Below are positions 1-10,710 of a stretch of 64,000 nucleotides of DNA, in pieces. The stretch spans positions 196,501 to 260,500 of the forward strand of contig JACVVK020000376.1 of the NCBI GenBank assembly GCA_018292915.2. The letters run 5' to 3'. Origin of the DNA: Batillaria attramentaria (Eukaryota; Mollusca; Gastropoda; Batillariidae). The stretch's first letter is position 1; every line of letters begins with the position of its first letter. Below the pieces are notes generated by a model. The model saw only the letters and a program-made list of their open reading frames with translations. It ran no database searches and had not been told where the DNA came from. A program made the position numbers and the translations under genes.

Positions 1-1036
1 TAAACTATAAAATAACGATAACAACCAAGCATGAGTAGAAGGTAAAAACTCTCCTGAAACTACTGCAGTTTACGGCAAGACTCTAGGTGAACGGGCTGCG
101 GAGTTATTAGGCAGTAAACACGGGTAAACAAACACAACTAATTGCGGCATGTGCCATCGCGGCGGCGGGATCGATCGCCTCCCTTGTTAGCGAGGCGTCT
201 GCTCGCGGCTAGTGTATAGGGCTGGCCAGAGGACAAAGAGTAGTGGGCGAGGGGTAGAACCACTCGGCTACAATATTATAGAACTGCCACACCCCTTTCA
301 CCAGTTATCTCCTTAGAGACCATGCAAAAATCGCAATTTTACTTGAAATCTTCAGATCACAAGAAACCACTTCAAGCCATTATTATTAAATCAGCAGCAG
401 TCTCAGGCCTTTCTTGGAAGGCCCACGCCCCGTGTAAATTGGGTTGAAGTGGCTCCTACTGGTGTGTGGTGGTTGGTTCTTTTTAACAAGTCTTATCATA
501 TAGCGGACAGGGGGTGGTCGGCTTGGGCTGTTGAGAGTTATCTACAGCTCCACTGGCTTGTTAGCGCGGTCACCATCTTGAAATCGGAGCAGAATCTGGC
601 CACAACTGAGCACAGAAATATCTTCAATAGTATTGTAGTTGGGAGACATTTGATTGTTATTGTACTTCTGAAGTTTTGCGGCGGCACCGAAGATTTTATA
701 ATACAGAAATCCAAGATGGCGATCCCTGCCACTGCGTTTTAGCAATACTATCATTGATATGACACTAACTTTTTTTGAGTCTGTAGTTGGAGTCTACAAC
801 ATTCTAGGCTCCTTTGCTTTTTGTTACTTAGATTAGGTAATTATACGAGTTAAACGTAAGCATGTGTGTTGCGCAAAAAAAACCAACAACCTGGAATAGT
901 TAGACCGGTGAAGTTAAGTTGCTGGCTGCCCGGTGTATTGTTCGTTGCTGTTGCCCACAACAGAATTGCGTCGTGGAAATAATCCAGGAACTGTGACAGA
1001 AGCAGAGAACAAACCGAATTAAACTGATGAAAAGAC
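1..1036. other. no recognised gene; left flank
   Basis: No exon could be supported here. Minus-strand reading frames at 538-754 are open for about 65-70 codons, but I recognise no domain in them and see no splice pair that continues the receptor exon ending at 1476. The next receptor exon is probably beyond the left edge. Confidence 0.5.
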
Positions 1037-1363
1037 CTGGGCCCGCCTGTAATAGTCGGGGTTAGGGAGTTTAGCCCCGGGTTAGAGTCTAACCTCGAAC
1101 TAAACTAGCTCGTTAGAGTCTAACCTCGAACTAAACTAGCTCTAGGGTTAAATTTTCTGGGTTTTTTGTTGTTGTTGTTGTTGTTTTAAATCAGGAAGCG
1201 GGTCCATTCCAGCAAGGTGCCTATGTCGTTACAGAAGGATTTTTGTCTTTCTTTCTTCGCTTCCTTTTATATTTAATTTTGTTTTGGGGTTTCTTTTGTC
1301 CTAGTCTGGGTAAGGCCCGTAGCCGTGGGTTAAATTAACCTCGAGTTTTACATACGGGCCCTG
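1037..1363 (+). mobile_element. MITE, CAGGGCCCG family, copy 1
   Basis: First of three dispersed copies (others at 20561 and 45000). The left end reads CTGGGCCCGCCTGTAA (mutated) and the right end TTTTACATACGGGCCCTG, so the ends are inverted repeats. The interior shares blocks with the other copies: 'gttagagtctaacct', 'ccattccagcaaggtgcct' and 'ttttgtcctagtctgg'. This copy is longer because a segment of about 30 bp around 1083-1142 is duplicated in tandem. No transposase is encoded and no convincing target duplication was found. Confidence 0.8.
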
Positions 1364-1475
1364 AAAACACATTTAGATTTGTCCTTTATCGTGTAAGGGT
1401 AATTTCATAAGACGGAATTCTCTCCCACTCTTCTGTTTAACTAAGGAAGGTTAGTGTTACACTGGTTTAACTCAC

Positions 1476-1738
1476 CTGGCCGTGGGAGTGATGGCTGTTG
1501 ACTGAAAGTGCAGATCTGGCAACCCTTGCGACTCGAGATTCGTTCCTGAAGAGGCCGATGAAAAGTACGGATCTGGTCAGGCTTTTAAACTCTTTCTCTG
1601 TCCTGTTGGTATTCCCTGTGGTGGGCCACATTCCGAAGTTGACGTGCACGAAGGCGTAATAGCCTGACGTCATTCCCAAGTCTTTCGCTGACGTCATCAT
1701 ATGGATGAACGCTTCGGGACTCAAACACGTCAGAAATA
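1476..1738 (-). CDS. ANF-receptor protein, exon 4
   Basis: The acceptor TTTATCGTCTTTCAG lies just above 1738 and the donor is CAG|GTGAG at 1476/1475. It receives one base from exon 3, making ATA (Ile), and ends in phase 0. The product contains FLTCLSPEAFIHMM and TSGYYAFVHVNFGMW, matching the part of the ligand-binding domain where the second lobe loops back. Confidence 0.8.
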
Positions 1739-3564
1739 CTGAAAGACGATAAACAAAAACAATCTAGCAGAAATATATAACTGCACAAAGCTTTTAAAAT
1801 AAGCCATCCGTATATCTTGCTTCCTCGGTTGGTTGGATGGTTGGGGTTGTGTTTTTGTGGTGGTGGTGGTGGTGGAGGTGATATTGTTGTTGTTGTTGCA
1901 GCTTTGCTTTGTTTTGTTTGTTTGGTTTTGGTTATGGTTTTGAATTTTTGTTGTTGTTGCTGTTCTTGTTTTGTTTTGTTTGTTGTTGTTGTTGTTGTTG
2001 TGTGTGTTTATGCTTGGTTGGTTTTTGTTGTTGTTGTTGTTTTCGGAAGGTGGGGGGAAGCGGGGGGGGGGGTGTCGAAGGGACACAACTAACTCTCTTT
2101 CCTAGAGTTATCCTCCCCAAAGTCTCACCAGAAACAATCGCCTGTGCCTCTCTGTGTTTGTTTGTTTGTTTGTTTGTTTGTTTGTTTGTTTGTTTTTTAC
2201 TGGACACCCTCTCTACCCCCCCCCCCCCCCACCTTCCCCCCCCCCCCCCAAAAAAAAAGGTTTAAGGACACTTACTTCTAGCCTTCTTGCGCGCTCGGGA
2301 CAAGGCCTCCCGAAAGGCAGACCCGTTCCTGTGGTCAAAGCCGATGTGGAAGACCATGAGGTCACGATCCTGAATGAGTTCATCGAACACGGCGTTGAAG
2401 GATATGCAGAACTCGTCGCTTCCAAGCAAAGTAGCTGGGCAAATATGAGAAGGATATTACGCCTTAGGCGTATTATACGGATACAAAATACGCAGAATAT
2501 CGTAGTTTAATTACGTCTATGTCTTGCTGACCCCCCCCCCCATCCCCCCAACACACCTCACCTATTCCCCTTCCCCCATCACATAATCCCCCCCCCCCTT
2601 CCCACCGACACCCCAATGCCTATCCCACCCAGTTTCGCCCAGTTTTAAGGGAACGAGTAGTCCTATAGCTGAGCTGATAGAACGTACGTTCGACTTTCAA
2701 TGATCGGAGGGGGGGGGGGGAAGCCGGGGTGGCCGAATGGTAGAGCGTTGGACTTTCAAGTGAGTTCGAATCCCGCCGGCTGGGGCCAAATATTTGTGCT
2801 GACCTTTTTTCTCGTTGCCCCGTCTTTGAGATCACCCTTATGCGGTTGAAAAGGACGTTAAACTCCCAAACACCCACCCACCCACCCACTCTTCAATGGT
2901 CGGGTCTGGGACCGAGTATCGGCTTGTGAAGCCAAATATTTGCCTTTTTTTGTCTTTGCTCGCTCCGCCTTTGACGTTACCCTTGTGAAGCGGAAAAGCA
3001 CTTAAAAACCCAGTCAGCCCCCACACCAACCCCTTCTCCAAAACAGGTTTACCTCTAAAAAAAAACCCAGAAAGGATCTATTTTCAAATGTAAAAAAAAA
3101 AACATTAAAATTAGTGTATGGTGAATTGTGTTGCATATGGAAAAATGCATGATCTTTATATGCGTGTCTACAAAAAAGAAAAAGGAGGGAAAAAATGCAC
3201 GATTGTATTAACGAGTTAAAGTCTTTCAATCAATAAAAAAAAAAAACACACACACAAATAACAGATCAACTTATATTGTTAGCCTTCCTATCACCCATAA
3301 TGAATCAATTGTACACTAACCCACTTTGAACCATTTGAAGTGATCGAGAGTAGCCAGAACGTCACGTGCCATGCTGTCATAACTACCGAAGCTGCTGAAC
3401 GTGACCCCGGTGTCGTGATTGATGTCAACTTGACCTTCGTTCCAACCTTCACCTTCAAGAACACTTCCACTCTCTCTTACCGGTACCCACATGACCGTTG
3501 GCAGCCCGAATATGCTGGGGATGTAAGCGGCTGAAAGAAACACAGCGAATTCCTGAAGCTTTCT

Positions 3565-3602
<38 letters not shown>

Positions 3603-4915
3603 GCTGCTGCTGTTGTTGTTGTTGTTTTGTTGTTGTTGTTGCTGCTGCTGCTGCCGTTGTATTTTTGTCTACTGTTTGTTTGACCGTTTGGCGATTTTTG
3701 TTCTTTTTTTTTCCTCACCCCCCCCCCCCCCGACCCCCACCCCAACCTTGTCGATGCAGAATTTGTCGTTACTTGATTTGGAGAACAGTTCAGGATAAAG
3801 TGTAAAGTGAGTATTATCTTAAGTTCTTCTAAAAATTCAGCAACTGGTCAAATGCTTCTCTGATCTTTCGGGAATATTTGCTTATTTCAAAAAACAGCTG
3901 TCTGAAAGGAAAATATGACAGGAAATGGGTTAAATCAAAACACAACCATCAAAACCATCGATCACGAACATAGTTATACTAGATCGATCGTTCTATTGCA
4001 GATGGAGGAAAACCAAAATTTATTATACATATACTCACGCTCTGAACAAGGAGGGCCAATGATTGCGTCACTCGAGTTGAACAGAGTGTCCCAGAGAACT
4101 TTCAACACACTGCCGGGCTTACAGCGCGTGAAATTCACGTGCACGACAACCTGACACCGCCCTCCCAGCAAGTTTTGCACGGCAGTGCTGGCATCCTCTA
4201 AAGTTCTGCGGAAGGTGGCTTCGTCAGCAAGTCCGTATAAAGGGAGGCTTTTAACTTCAGGAGCAATGATGCCTACACGGCAAGTTGTATTGGAGGAACC
4301 ATGAGAGTGTGGCGTTGTGACTACTGCGTTAGGAGGAAATGTGCTAGAGGGATGATCTGAAGACTCGTCTGTTTGAAATCCGGTCGTTGAGTCGGTGGCA
4401 ATTACACTGCTTAAAAAGGATGAGCCGGCTTTCACGCTGTGACGATGAGTCACTGGACTGGACTGGAGATTCCAAGACTCCGTTGTTTGACCTCCAGTCG
4501 ACTTGTTGGGGGCGAGGGTAGTGAATGAAGATGTGGAGGCATTGACACTGAGATGAGGTGAACATGTCACAAGAATACACAAAACTAACCGAAGACTTGT
4601 TGTGTGGGAACGGCATCTGGAGTCAACCGCCCCATGGTCGCGCTTGATGCGTTTCTGGTTTTCTGTGAGATTCAGCCATCCTAGGGATTCGATGTCGGCA
4701 AACTGTGTGCATCTTCTGTAGCTTGTGTCCACCCATTCGTCGGCAGTAGTAAATTCTGTTTTCGTCCGGAAGTGTGTGCACTTGCGAATTCTGGAGACTC
4801 GTATTGTAATGCAGCTATTGGGGCTAAAAGGCGAGTCGTTGTTTTGTGGGATTTCCCGTTTCACTTGGAGATTGTTTCTTATCTTGCTTTCGTTGTTTCT
4901 GAGGAGAAAGTCCAT
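1476..4915 (-). CDS. ANF-receptor ectodomain protein (natriuretic peptide receptor / receptor guanylyl cyclase-like), 5' part
   Basis: Four exons (4039-4915, 3321-3530, 2276-2434, 1476-1738) join in phase into 503 codons with no stop. After a Ser/Thr-rich stretch the protein reads CRVGIIAPE..., then IIGPPCSEP, a type I periplasmic-binding-fold segment (DHFKWFKVATLLGSDEFC) and ARIFLTCLSPEAFIHMM followed by AKDLGMTSGYYAFVHV. This is the order and spacing of the ligand-binding domain of receptor guanylyl cyclases and natriuretic peptide receptors. The transmembrane segment and any kinase-homology or cyclase domain are not in the window, so a clearance-type receptor without cyclase is possible. 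The N-terminus is uncertain: a hydrophobic stretch that looks like a signal peptide lies about 105 residues inside the longest frame, so translation may begin in an unseen exon spliced near 4610-4640. Confidence 0.82.
1860..2058. repeat. TGG/TTG-rich simple repeat
   Basis: Imperfect (TGG)n and (TTG)n/(TTTTG)n tracts lie in the receptor intron between exons 3 and 4. Long frames on both strands here encode only homopolymeric Cys/Val/Leu or Asn/Thr/Gln and are artefacts. Confidence 0.9.
2154..2260. repeat. (TTTG)n, poly-C and poly-A tract
   Basis: About nine TTTG units are followed by two C runs and an A run. The tract ends about 10 bases below the splice donor of receptor exon 3 at 2275, inside the intron. 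Confidence 0.9.
2276..2434 (-). CDS. ANF-receptor protein, exon 3
   Basis: The acceptor is CATATTTGCCCAG|CT and the donor AGAA|GTAAGT. It takes two bases after exon 2 and leaves one for exon 4. The product reads ATLLGSDEFCISFNAVFDEL and then DLMVFHIGFDHR, the hinge and second-lobe start of the ligand-binding fold. Confidence 0.85.
2721..2889 (+). mobile_element. tRNA-derived SINE, family A, copy 1
   Basis: The tRNA-like head has box A (TGGCCGAATGGTAGAGCG) and box B (GAGTTCGAATCCC). The family body 'gggccaaatatttgt...ctcgttgccccgtctttga' follows, ending in 'aaaggacgttaaactcccaaacaccc'. Related copies occur at 11791 and 14231 (minus), 46721 (plus) and 61074 (minus, truncated). Confidence 0.8.
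2890..3022 (+). mobile_element. degenerate SINE A body
   Basis: A second, diverged family A body follows the first directly: 'gccaaatatttgcc', then a Ctttgctcg-type block and 'aagcggaaaagcacttaaa'. The tRNA head is not recognisable. Confidence 0.55.
3321..3530 (-). CDS. ANF-receptor protein, exon 2
   Basis: The acceptor is TGTGTTTCTTTCAG|CC. The donor chosen is GTGG|GTTAGT, because only it gives the phase needed to enter exon 3 as KVATLLGSDEF; the nearby AAA|GTGGGT would shift the frame. The product has PAYIPSIFGLPTVMWVP and SSFGSYDSMARDVLATLDHF. An internal GTACCG|GTAAGAG is also a good donor, but using it would remove the conserved second half. Confidence 0.82.
3562..3657. repeat. (TTG)n with (CTG)n interruptions
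   Basis: Trinucleotide tract of about 95 bp in the receptor intron between exons 1 and 2, immediately upstream (on the minus strand) of the exon 2 acceptor region. Confidence 0.95.
4039..4915 (-). CDS. ANF-receptor protein, exon 1 (start uncertain)
   Basis: The donor GAGC|GTGAGT is at 4039/4038, and the frame is open for 292 codons plus one base. Residues 107-124 (LRLVLCILVTCSPHLSVN) look like a signal peptide core. Residues 125-210 are Ser/Thr-rich with N-glycosylation sequons, and from 212 the ligand-binding fold begins (CRVGIIAPE). The stretch before residue 100 is basic and polar and is unlikely to precede a signal peptide, so 4915 should not be trusted as the start. Confidence 0.65.
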
Positions 4916-5800
4916 TCAAATGCCTTATCTCCAGGTGCTTTTCACAACGGCACATGTGTCACAAGTAAACCTCACCCATCAGGCTTGGAGACCAGTCGTT
5001 GTTGTTGGTGCTGCCTTGATGCTACTGTGGTTGTACCAGCCTTTCTTTAAAATCGCTATTCCGCCTTATTCGTAAAGAAGATCCAGGCAGTTCCTTCGAC
5101 TAGTTTGCAATGAAATCAAGCACTTAGATCCTGAAAACCAAGACACATGCCTAAGTTTCAAGTTACATTTCCTTTGTAGATAAAGGGGGCGACTATCAGA
5201 CAGTGACGCAACGTGTGAATCATACACCTCTGTCACACACTTTACGATAGCGCTTCATCCGAATACACTGAGCGAAAAAGAAACACGTCATTACAATTAC
5301 CGAGGTACCGGGGTGTCCTAACACAGTATGTGTAGTTTAATCACTGTTGGCAATTCACAGCCCATGCAGGTCAGTTCATCAACAATCAATTTTTTTTATT
5401 TTCGTGTTTGGGGGTTGTTGGGTTTTTTTCAGATTTGGTATTTGGCCAATCACGAATTTGGTTCTCCTTGATCAAACATGGAAGAGTTTGGAAAAAAAAA
5501 AAAACTTTGAGGGTCGCAGAAGAATTTTTGTGGGGAAAAATGTTTTCATGGGTTACTATCAAAGCCAAACATCCTCAGTAAGACAAAGTTGATAAAGCGC
5601 TAGTCCTTCCTTTTTTTCTGTTTTACTTCTGTGCTCATAATATGAGCAAACTGGCATTGTTCTGTGTGTTATCTTTCTTGGGAAATACAGCTCAGGTCAT
5701 TCATCATCAGCTCATCAGCTCAACCCATCCGTTCGGAATGATGAATAAAGCAATATACATCGTCTTCTGTCATGTAAACTACAGGTGCTCCAAAACTAAT
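4916..5800. other. upstream of receptor exon 1; no gene seen
   Basis: AT-rich unique-looking sequence. No exon, tRNA or repeat of known family was recognised. It may hold the receptor's true first exon or promoter. Confidence 0.4.
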
Positions 5801-5980
5801 TAGGCTCATAACACACGGGAGACGTTCTTGTCCGAACAAACATGGAAAACAGCTTAAAAACAGGCTCAGGAAAAATTAAAGCAACGGCATATTGTAGCAG
5901 CATGTCACACGAGAAACACAGGAAAACACTATATTTGCTGTTTGTTCGGACTAAAAACACTCCCACGTGACATAAGCCTA
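5801..5980. mobile_element. MITE-like element with ~41-bp terminal inverted repeats
   Basis: The left end TAGGCTCATAACACACGGGA...CCGAACAAAC and the reverse complement of the right end TAGGCTTATGTCACGTGGGA...CCGAACAAAC align over about 41 bp. The whole unit is 180 bp, with no coding capacity. No clean target duplication; the superfamily is unknown. Confidence 0.7.
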
Positions 5981-6478
5981 ACAAAACCCATGGTGTTCAT
6001 TGAAGCTGAACATAATACTATTTCATGGTCACTGGGATACTGTTAAAGCCTAGGACGAATTACAAGAGGCTGATAACAGTTTGGCACGTGTCTTTACGGT
6101 GTCTGTTATTATCACACTGTCACGGCGTCATGTAATCCCAAGGCATTCCGCTGTACAGGTCAAATGTTCGCTTAGACAAAAATCCTGGTAAATGAATTGA
6201 AATCAAAGGTCCACTTTACCTGAGGACGACAACTGATCCACGTTTTGTCGGAGATTCACTTTGTTGCAGCTGTATGCTAGGGGGCAATCGTTGATTCATG
6301 TACGTCAGTAATGTGAGGGTAGTGTTTAAACGAAGATGTGGTTGTATTATGGGTGTTAGGCGTACAGAGTATCTAGGCCTATCCCAACGGATATGTTATC
6401 TGGCCCAAGGTGTAGGGGGCTGATAGGAGGTTAAAGGGTGTAGAGAGTTGTGAATGACAGCACACGTGCTGACTGACC
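5981..6478. other. no recognised feature
   Basis: Nothing coding or repetitive was recognised between the 5801-5980 element and the following CA/CGCA microsatellite. Confidence 0.4.
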
Positions 6479-6484
6479 CTTTGG

Positions 6485-6519
6485 CACACACACACACACG
6501 CGCACACACACACGCACGC

Positions 6520-6560
<41 letters not shown>

Positions 6561-6562
6561 CA
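6485..6562. repeat. (CA)n / (CGCA)n microsatellite
   Basis: CA repeats grade into a perfect CGCA/CACG tetranucleotide tract. Confidence 0.95.
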
Positions 6563-6635
6563 ACCTAGTTTGTCTGCCCATTAGTGAATTAAAAACAAAA
6601 CAAAATGATTATCTGTTTAACAAATTTGGAAAGGG

Positions 6636-6920
6636 TTTTTGTTTGTTTGTTTGTTTGTTTGTTTGTTTGTTTGTTTGTTTGTTTGTTTGTTTGTTTTGCT
6701 GGTTGGTTGGTTGGGTGGGTGGGTGGGTGGGTGGATGGGTGGGGTTTTTGTGTGGGTTTTTGTTGTTGTTGTTGTTTTTTGTTTGTTTGGTTTTTTTTTT
6801 GGGGGGGGTGTTTGTTTGTTGTTGGTGTTGCTGTTGTTGTTGTTGTTGTTGTTGTTTTGGGGGGTGTTTTGTTTGTTGTTGTTGTTTTGGGGGATGTTTT
6901 GCTTGTTTTTTTGTTTGTTT
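6636..6920. repeat. compound (TTTG)n-(GGTT)n-(GGGT)n-(TTG)n low-complexity tract
   Basis: About 285 bp of G/T-only simple sequence. Frames of 100-160 codons on either strand are composition artefacts. Confidence 0.95.
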
Positions 6921-7395
6921 GTTTTTCCATTTGGTTCCATGATTCATTAAGGAAGACACAGCCATTTCAACAGTAGCAAAAAAAATCTGATACCTTTCTT
7001 CACCCTTCTTCCCACCCCCACCCTTTTCTGAATCCGGTCGACTGCGCATTTTGACAGCTGTTTTTGTACATTTGTATCGCATGATTCATTAGAGAAGACC
7101 ACAGTTTTCAACAGCGTGTCCAGGAGTGTATTTGTATTGGGGCACCATACACCCAGGATGTCCTGCTTGGGTCCTCCTTCACACCTCAGGAAGCATCTCC
7201 TATCTCGTCGTTGTTCGGGGCGGGAGTGACGTCCTTAAGGAGCTGTGCGCGATAAGGTGGACAGCTAGTCCAACAATTTTATTCTGCCTGTCGTGAGCAA
7301 CTCCGAAAATGTGAAAAGTGTGGCCACTGCGGTAGTGAGCTTCAAGACGCTGGACATATCTTAGAGCTGTCGCTATTTGTTTGCGTGTACGTTGT

Positions 7396-7481
7396 TGGGT
7401 GTTTTGTCAAGTCTGACTTGAAAACGCATCTGTTCCGGCTGGCTTTCGACTAAGCCCACTTACCTCCTCCTGATTCAGCTG

Positions 7482-7580
<99 letters not shown>

Positions 7581-7591
7581 TGCGTGCGTGC

Positions 7592-7663
<72 letters not shown>

Positions 7664-7770
7664 ATATTTGTTGGTATGAGTGCGGGAGTACGCGCACCGA
7701 GTCACTTTGTGAGAATTTTTGCGCTATATAAGTACAATTCATGTTTTGTTTTGTTTTGTTTTGTTTTGTT
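7396..7770 (+). mobile_element. LINE 3' end fragment (RT C-terminus plus 3' UTR)
   Basis: At about 7400-7452 the plus strand encodes CFVKSDLKTHLFRLAFD followed by a stop. This is the C-terminal tail typical of L2/CR1-like reverse-transcriptase proteins. A long (TG)n tract and then 'gagaatttttgcgctatataagtacaatt' follow, the usual 3' terminus of such elements, ending in a (TTTTG)n tail. The family assignment is from memory of family features. Confidence 0.7.
7484..7660. repeat. (TG)n microsatellite, ~177 bp
   Basis: Long TG tract interrupted by a (CGTG)n block near 7576-7597, inside the 3' UTR of the LINE fragment. Confidence 0.98.
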
Positions 7771-7917
7771 TGGTTTTTGGTTTGGGTTTTGTTGTTTTTT
7801 CATGTATATTAAAATTGGGTGTCACATGAAAGAAATCAGACTGTTCATTACCGATCAGAAGAAGCCCATTTCGGTTCGTATCATAGCAGCGACGGTTGTA
7901 AGTGACTAGAGTCTCTC

Positions 7918-8165
7918 ACGTCTTAACGCGCACTCGTGAATATCCCACGTTTTTGACACTTTTCGGTTTTGGACCTGTAGACGAAAATCAGGCAAGATTA
8001 TTGCAGCAAACAGGAGTATAAGCAAAGTACATCACTCCCACTAAGCCATGCAGACTGAATTAGTTATGATTTTTTAGTGAGTGCAGCGGTGCACAATCCC
8101 AAACTTACTTGGTAGCAATTGAGTTAATGGTAACATGCGAGAGTACGAAAATTAATGTCACCGAC
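7918..8165 (-). repeat. unclassified dispersed repeat R3, inverted copy
   Basis: Read on the minus strand this matches 12760-13045 in several blocks: CATTAACTCAATT...ACCAAG, CTTGCCTGATTTTCG and ACGTGGGATA. It has no reading frame and no clear ends. Confidence 0.65.
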
Positions 8166-8235
8166 TACAAATGCGTCTATATCTAAAATACTGGAAATGA
8201 CGAAATAGATCTCTTCAGGTAAGAGGTAGTTCCTT

Positions 8236-8284
8236 CCCCCCCCCCTCCCCCACACCACCCCACCTCCCCCCCCCCCCCCCCCAC
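8236..8284. repeat. poly-C tracts
   Basis: Runs of C interrupted by T/A. Similar C runs occur at 8487-8585, with CCA/CCT interruptions. Confidence 0.9.
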
Positions 8285-8980
8285 CCCTATTCCGAGTTGT
8301 TTGATTTGTCGAGACTCTGCATCCCACCCGCCGCTTTCGTTCCACTCACACCGAAAAGAAATGGATATAGAAGATTATTGAACGTTGATTATTGAACATT
8401 AACTGTCATCAAAGCAACCAAGTCAGTACATCCTGAAAATGCTGAAGAAGTGGCTCCAAAAAATGTTACCCGCCAACTTCCCGCCAACTACCCCCCCCCC
8501 CCCCCACTTCCCTCCCACCCACCACCACCCCAACCCCCTACCCCCCCACCCCCTCCCACCACCACCACCCCTTCCCCCTCCCCCTCCTTATCCCCATCAC
8601 TGGCGACAGGAGCCCCAAATTCATGATACTCGTTTTGTACAACGGAAGAGAAGTAATCAAGTGATTGGTTCCTTTTACGTTCTTCCCGAGCCTGGCACTA
8701 AATGTCACCCGCATAGACTTACGGAGATAAGAAAGCACCAAACATTGATTTTTTTTTTCTTTCTATTGCTTGTCCTCAAAATGTTGCATTGTCTACCTTC
8801 ACTGCTTGAACCTCAGGTCGAAGTTTCTGTCATTGTGACAATCTTTGCGAGACATAGGCACGAAGTTCACAGCTGCAAAGAAATGAATTGCCACTCTACA
8901 CGTGTCCTACTAGTTACCGGAAACGTTGGAAACACCAGTATTACGGGACTTAGGTTAGCCACATTGGCTAGAAAAAGGTT

Positions 8981-9237
8981 AGAAGGGCTAATGCTACCAT
9001 TTTTATACTTACAGATCGTTCTGAGCTCTTTCGTGGCATCTATCATCACACCACTTAGATACCTGGACAATGACAGCGTCTCTAATGCTGGCACTCAGCC
9101 AACAGAAGCGTACTCGATGACTCGGAGACCATACTACCGCTCCAATAGTGTGACAAGAATTTGAATGTTCGACCGCTAGCGCGAAGTGTAGACAACATTG
9201 TATCGCATTAAGAGCTGTACTAATAATCAAGATGAGT
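8981..9237 (+). repeat. unclassified dispersed repeat R4, copy 1
   Basis: Matches 20270-20540 in the same orientation from 'gggctaat' through 'atcacaccact', 'gccaacaRaagcgtactcgatg' and 'gcattaagagctgtactaat'. A 241-codon frame covers this copy but is broken in the other, so I regard it as non-coding. Confidence 0.7.
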
Positions 9238-9299
9238 ATTTCGAGCGTATACACGCACTCACGAGCGAAACTGTTCTAAAACATAAGCTGGCTTATCAA

Positions 9300-10090
9300 A
9301 GATGGAATTAGCCCGTTAAGGGGTTAGTAACCTAAGCTTTAAGAAGTATAGGGTTAGTACGTAACTTAGGTTAAAGAGGTTTACGGTTAAGAGTAAGAAT
9401 GACTGAGGTTTAGACTTAAAATACTTGAAATAGGGGCTGTTTGTTTAACATCACGAAAACTACATTAAAGTGAAAAGCAAAGCACAAAAAACCTGTGTAC
9501 AGACTGAAGTATGGAATCATAATAATAATATGTCTATATTTAGCAATATCTCGTGGTGTTTGTGCTGGTGTTTCCGGTGTTTTCGGTGATTAGAAGAACC
9601 CAGTCTACAGTAATAACTTTTTGTTGAAATAAAAGCAGCCAAAAGCCAAAAACCGAAGGCGCAAGGAAAACGTTCAATAACAGAAAAAGACAAAACACGG
9701 ATTTGTTGGGGGTGTTTTTTTTTATCATTGTTAGTATTACTAAAGGGAAATAGTAACAGCAATACATCATAATACTGTACGTCAACATTACAACAAAGGA
9801 CACAGCACTTCAAAGCACTTGTTTTCATCACATTTTGACCTCATCACACATTTCCCAGTAACAACGAGGGAAACCACGAAAACACAGATTTTCCAGTCTG
9901 TGAAATTCTAATAATTAAACGCAGTTTTGACAGTGTATCGACCGGCGTGACCGGTTTTTTTAAAACGTTTTTTGTTCTTCTTCTTGTTTTTTTGTTGTTG
10001 TTTTTTTTTAAGGTTTCAATCAGTTTTATTGGCAGTCAAGGTTACGATCAAGTATCAGACAAATTCACAACCCCGTATGAAACGGTAGAC
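9300..10090. other. no recognised gene
   Basis: AT-rich sequence with short T runs. Reading frames of about 100 codons at 9517-9831 (minus) have no recognisable domain. Confidence 0.4.
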
Positions 10091-10102
10091 TCGCATGATA
10101 CA

Positions 10103-10188
10103 TACATATATACATACATACATACATACATACATACATACATACATACATACATACATACATCAGGTGTCATACATACATACATACA
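10103..10188. repeat. (CATA)n microsatellite
   Basis: CATA/TACA tetranucleotide repeat with one interruption near 10164-10170. Confidence 0.97.
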
Positions 10189-10710
10189 TTGTCTGTATGC
10201 AGTGGTCAGTACAGCTAGGTGTCTGTACGCATTGGTCACTTTAACCCTAGACACTTGCTTGCAATGGACGACTCCACCGCGAGCCCTTAGGCCAAAGCCC
10301 CGCCCCTTTTACGCTGCCGTGTACTGGAAAACACACCTCCATGACGTCATTTTTTTAGCAAAAGGCGTGATGTGAAGATGAAAGAGGTTGACGTTATGCC
10401 ATGGTCTTTTTCCTCAAATGATGTCAATGGATGTACTGCTTTCTTCTAATCAATCATATCAAAACAACACGTGCCCCCCCCCCCCCCCCTCCCGTTATAG
10501 TGTCTGGCAAAAAGTTTGCCCGACCATGCCATGTGTTGTGCTCATTGTGCCGCGGGACGCGACTGGCTGAATTCTGGGGGCTCGGCCCTTTTGATTGACA
10601 GGAGTGGGGTCGTCCGTTCAGAAGTTACAAACGAAGCCAAAAGTCCATGCACGGAACACGAAAGTTGGGTGTTTGGCAAGTTCGTTGATCTATCAATGTA
10701 TGATTATACG

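Noticed and set aside
449..754. Possible coding exon near the left edge
   Set aside because: Frames are open on both strands, but no receptor-type sequence follows exon 4 in phase.
3480..3488. Alternative donor GTACCG|GTAAGAG inside receptor exon 2
   Set aside because: Strong match, but splicing there would delete the conserved SSFGSYDSMARDVLATLDHF segment; the donor at 3321 gives the right frame.
6454..7082. Several 100-160 codon frames on both strands
   Set aside because: Products are homopolymeric (Cys/Val/Phe or Asn/Thr/Gln) from G/T-only simple repeats.
8439..9164. 241-codon open frame on the plus strand
   Set aside because: First third is poly-Pro/His from C-rich simple sequence, and the last third lies in repeat R4, whose other copy (20270-20540) is not open. 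No domain or splice support.
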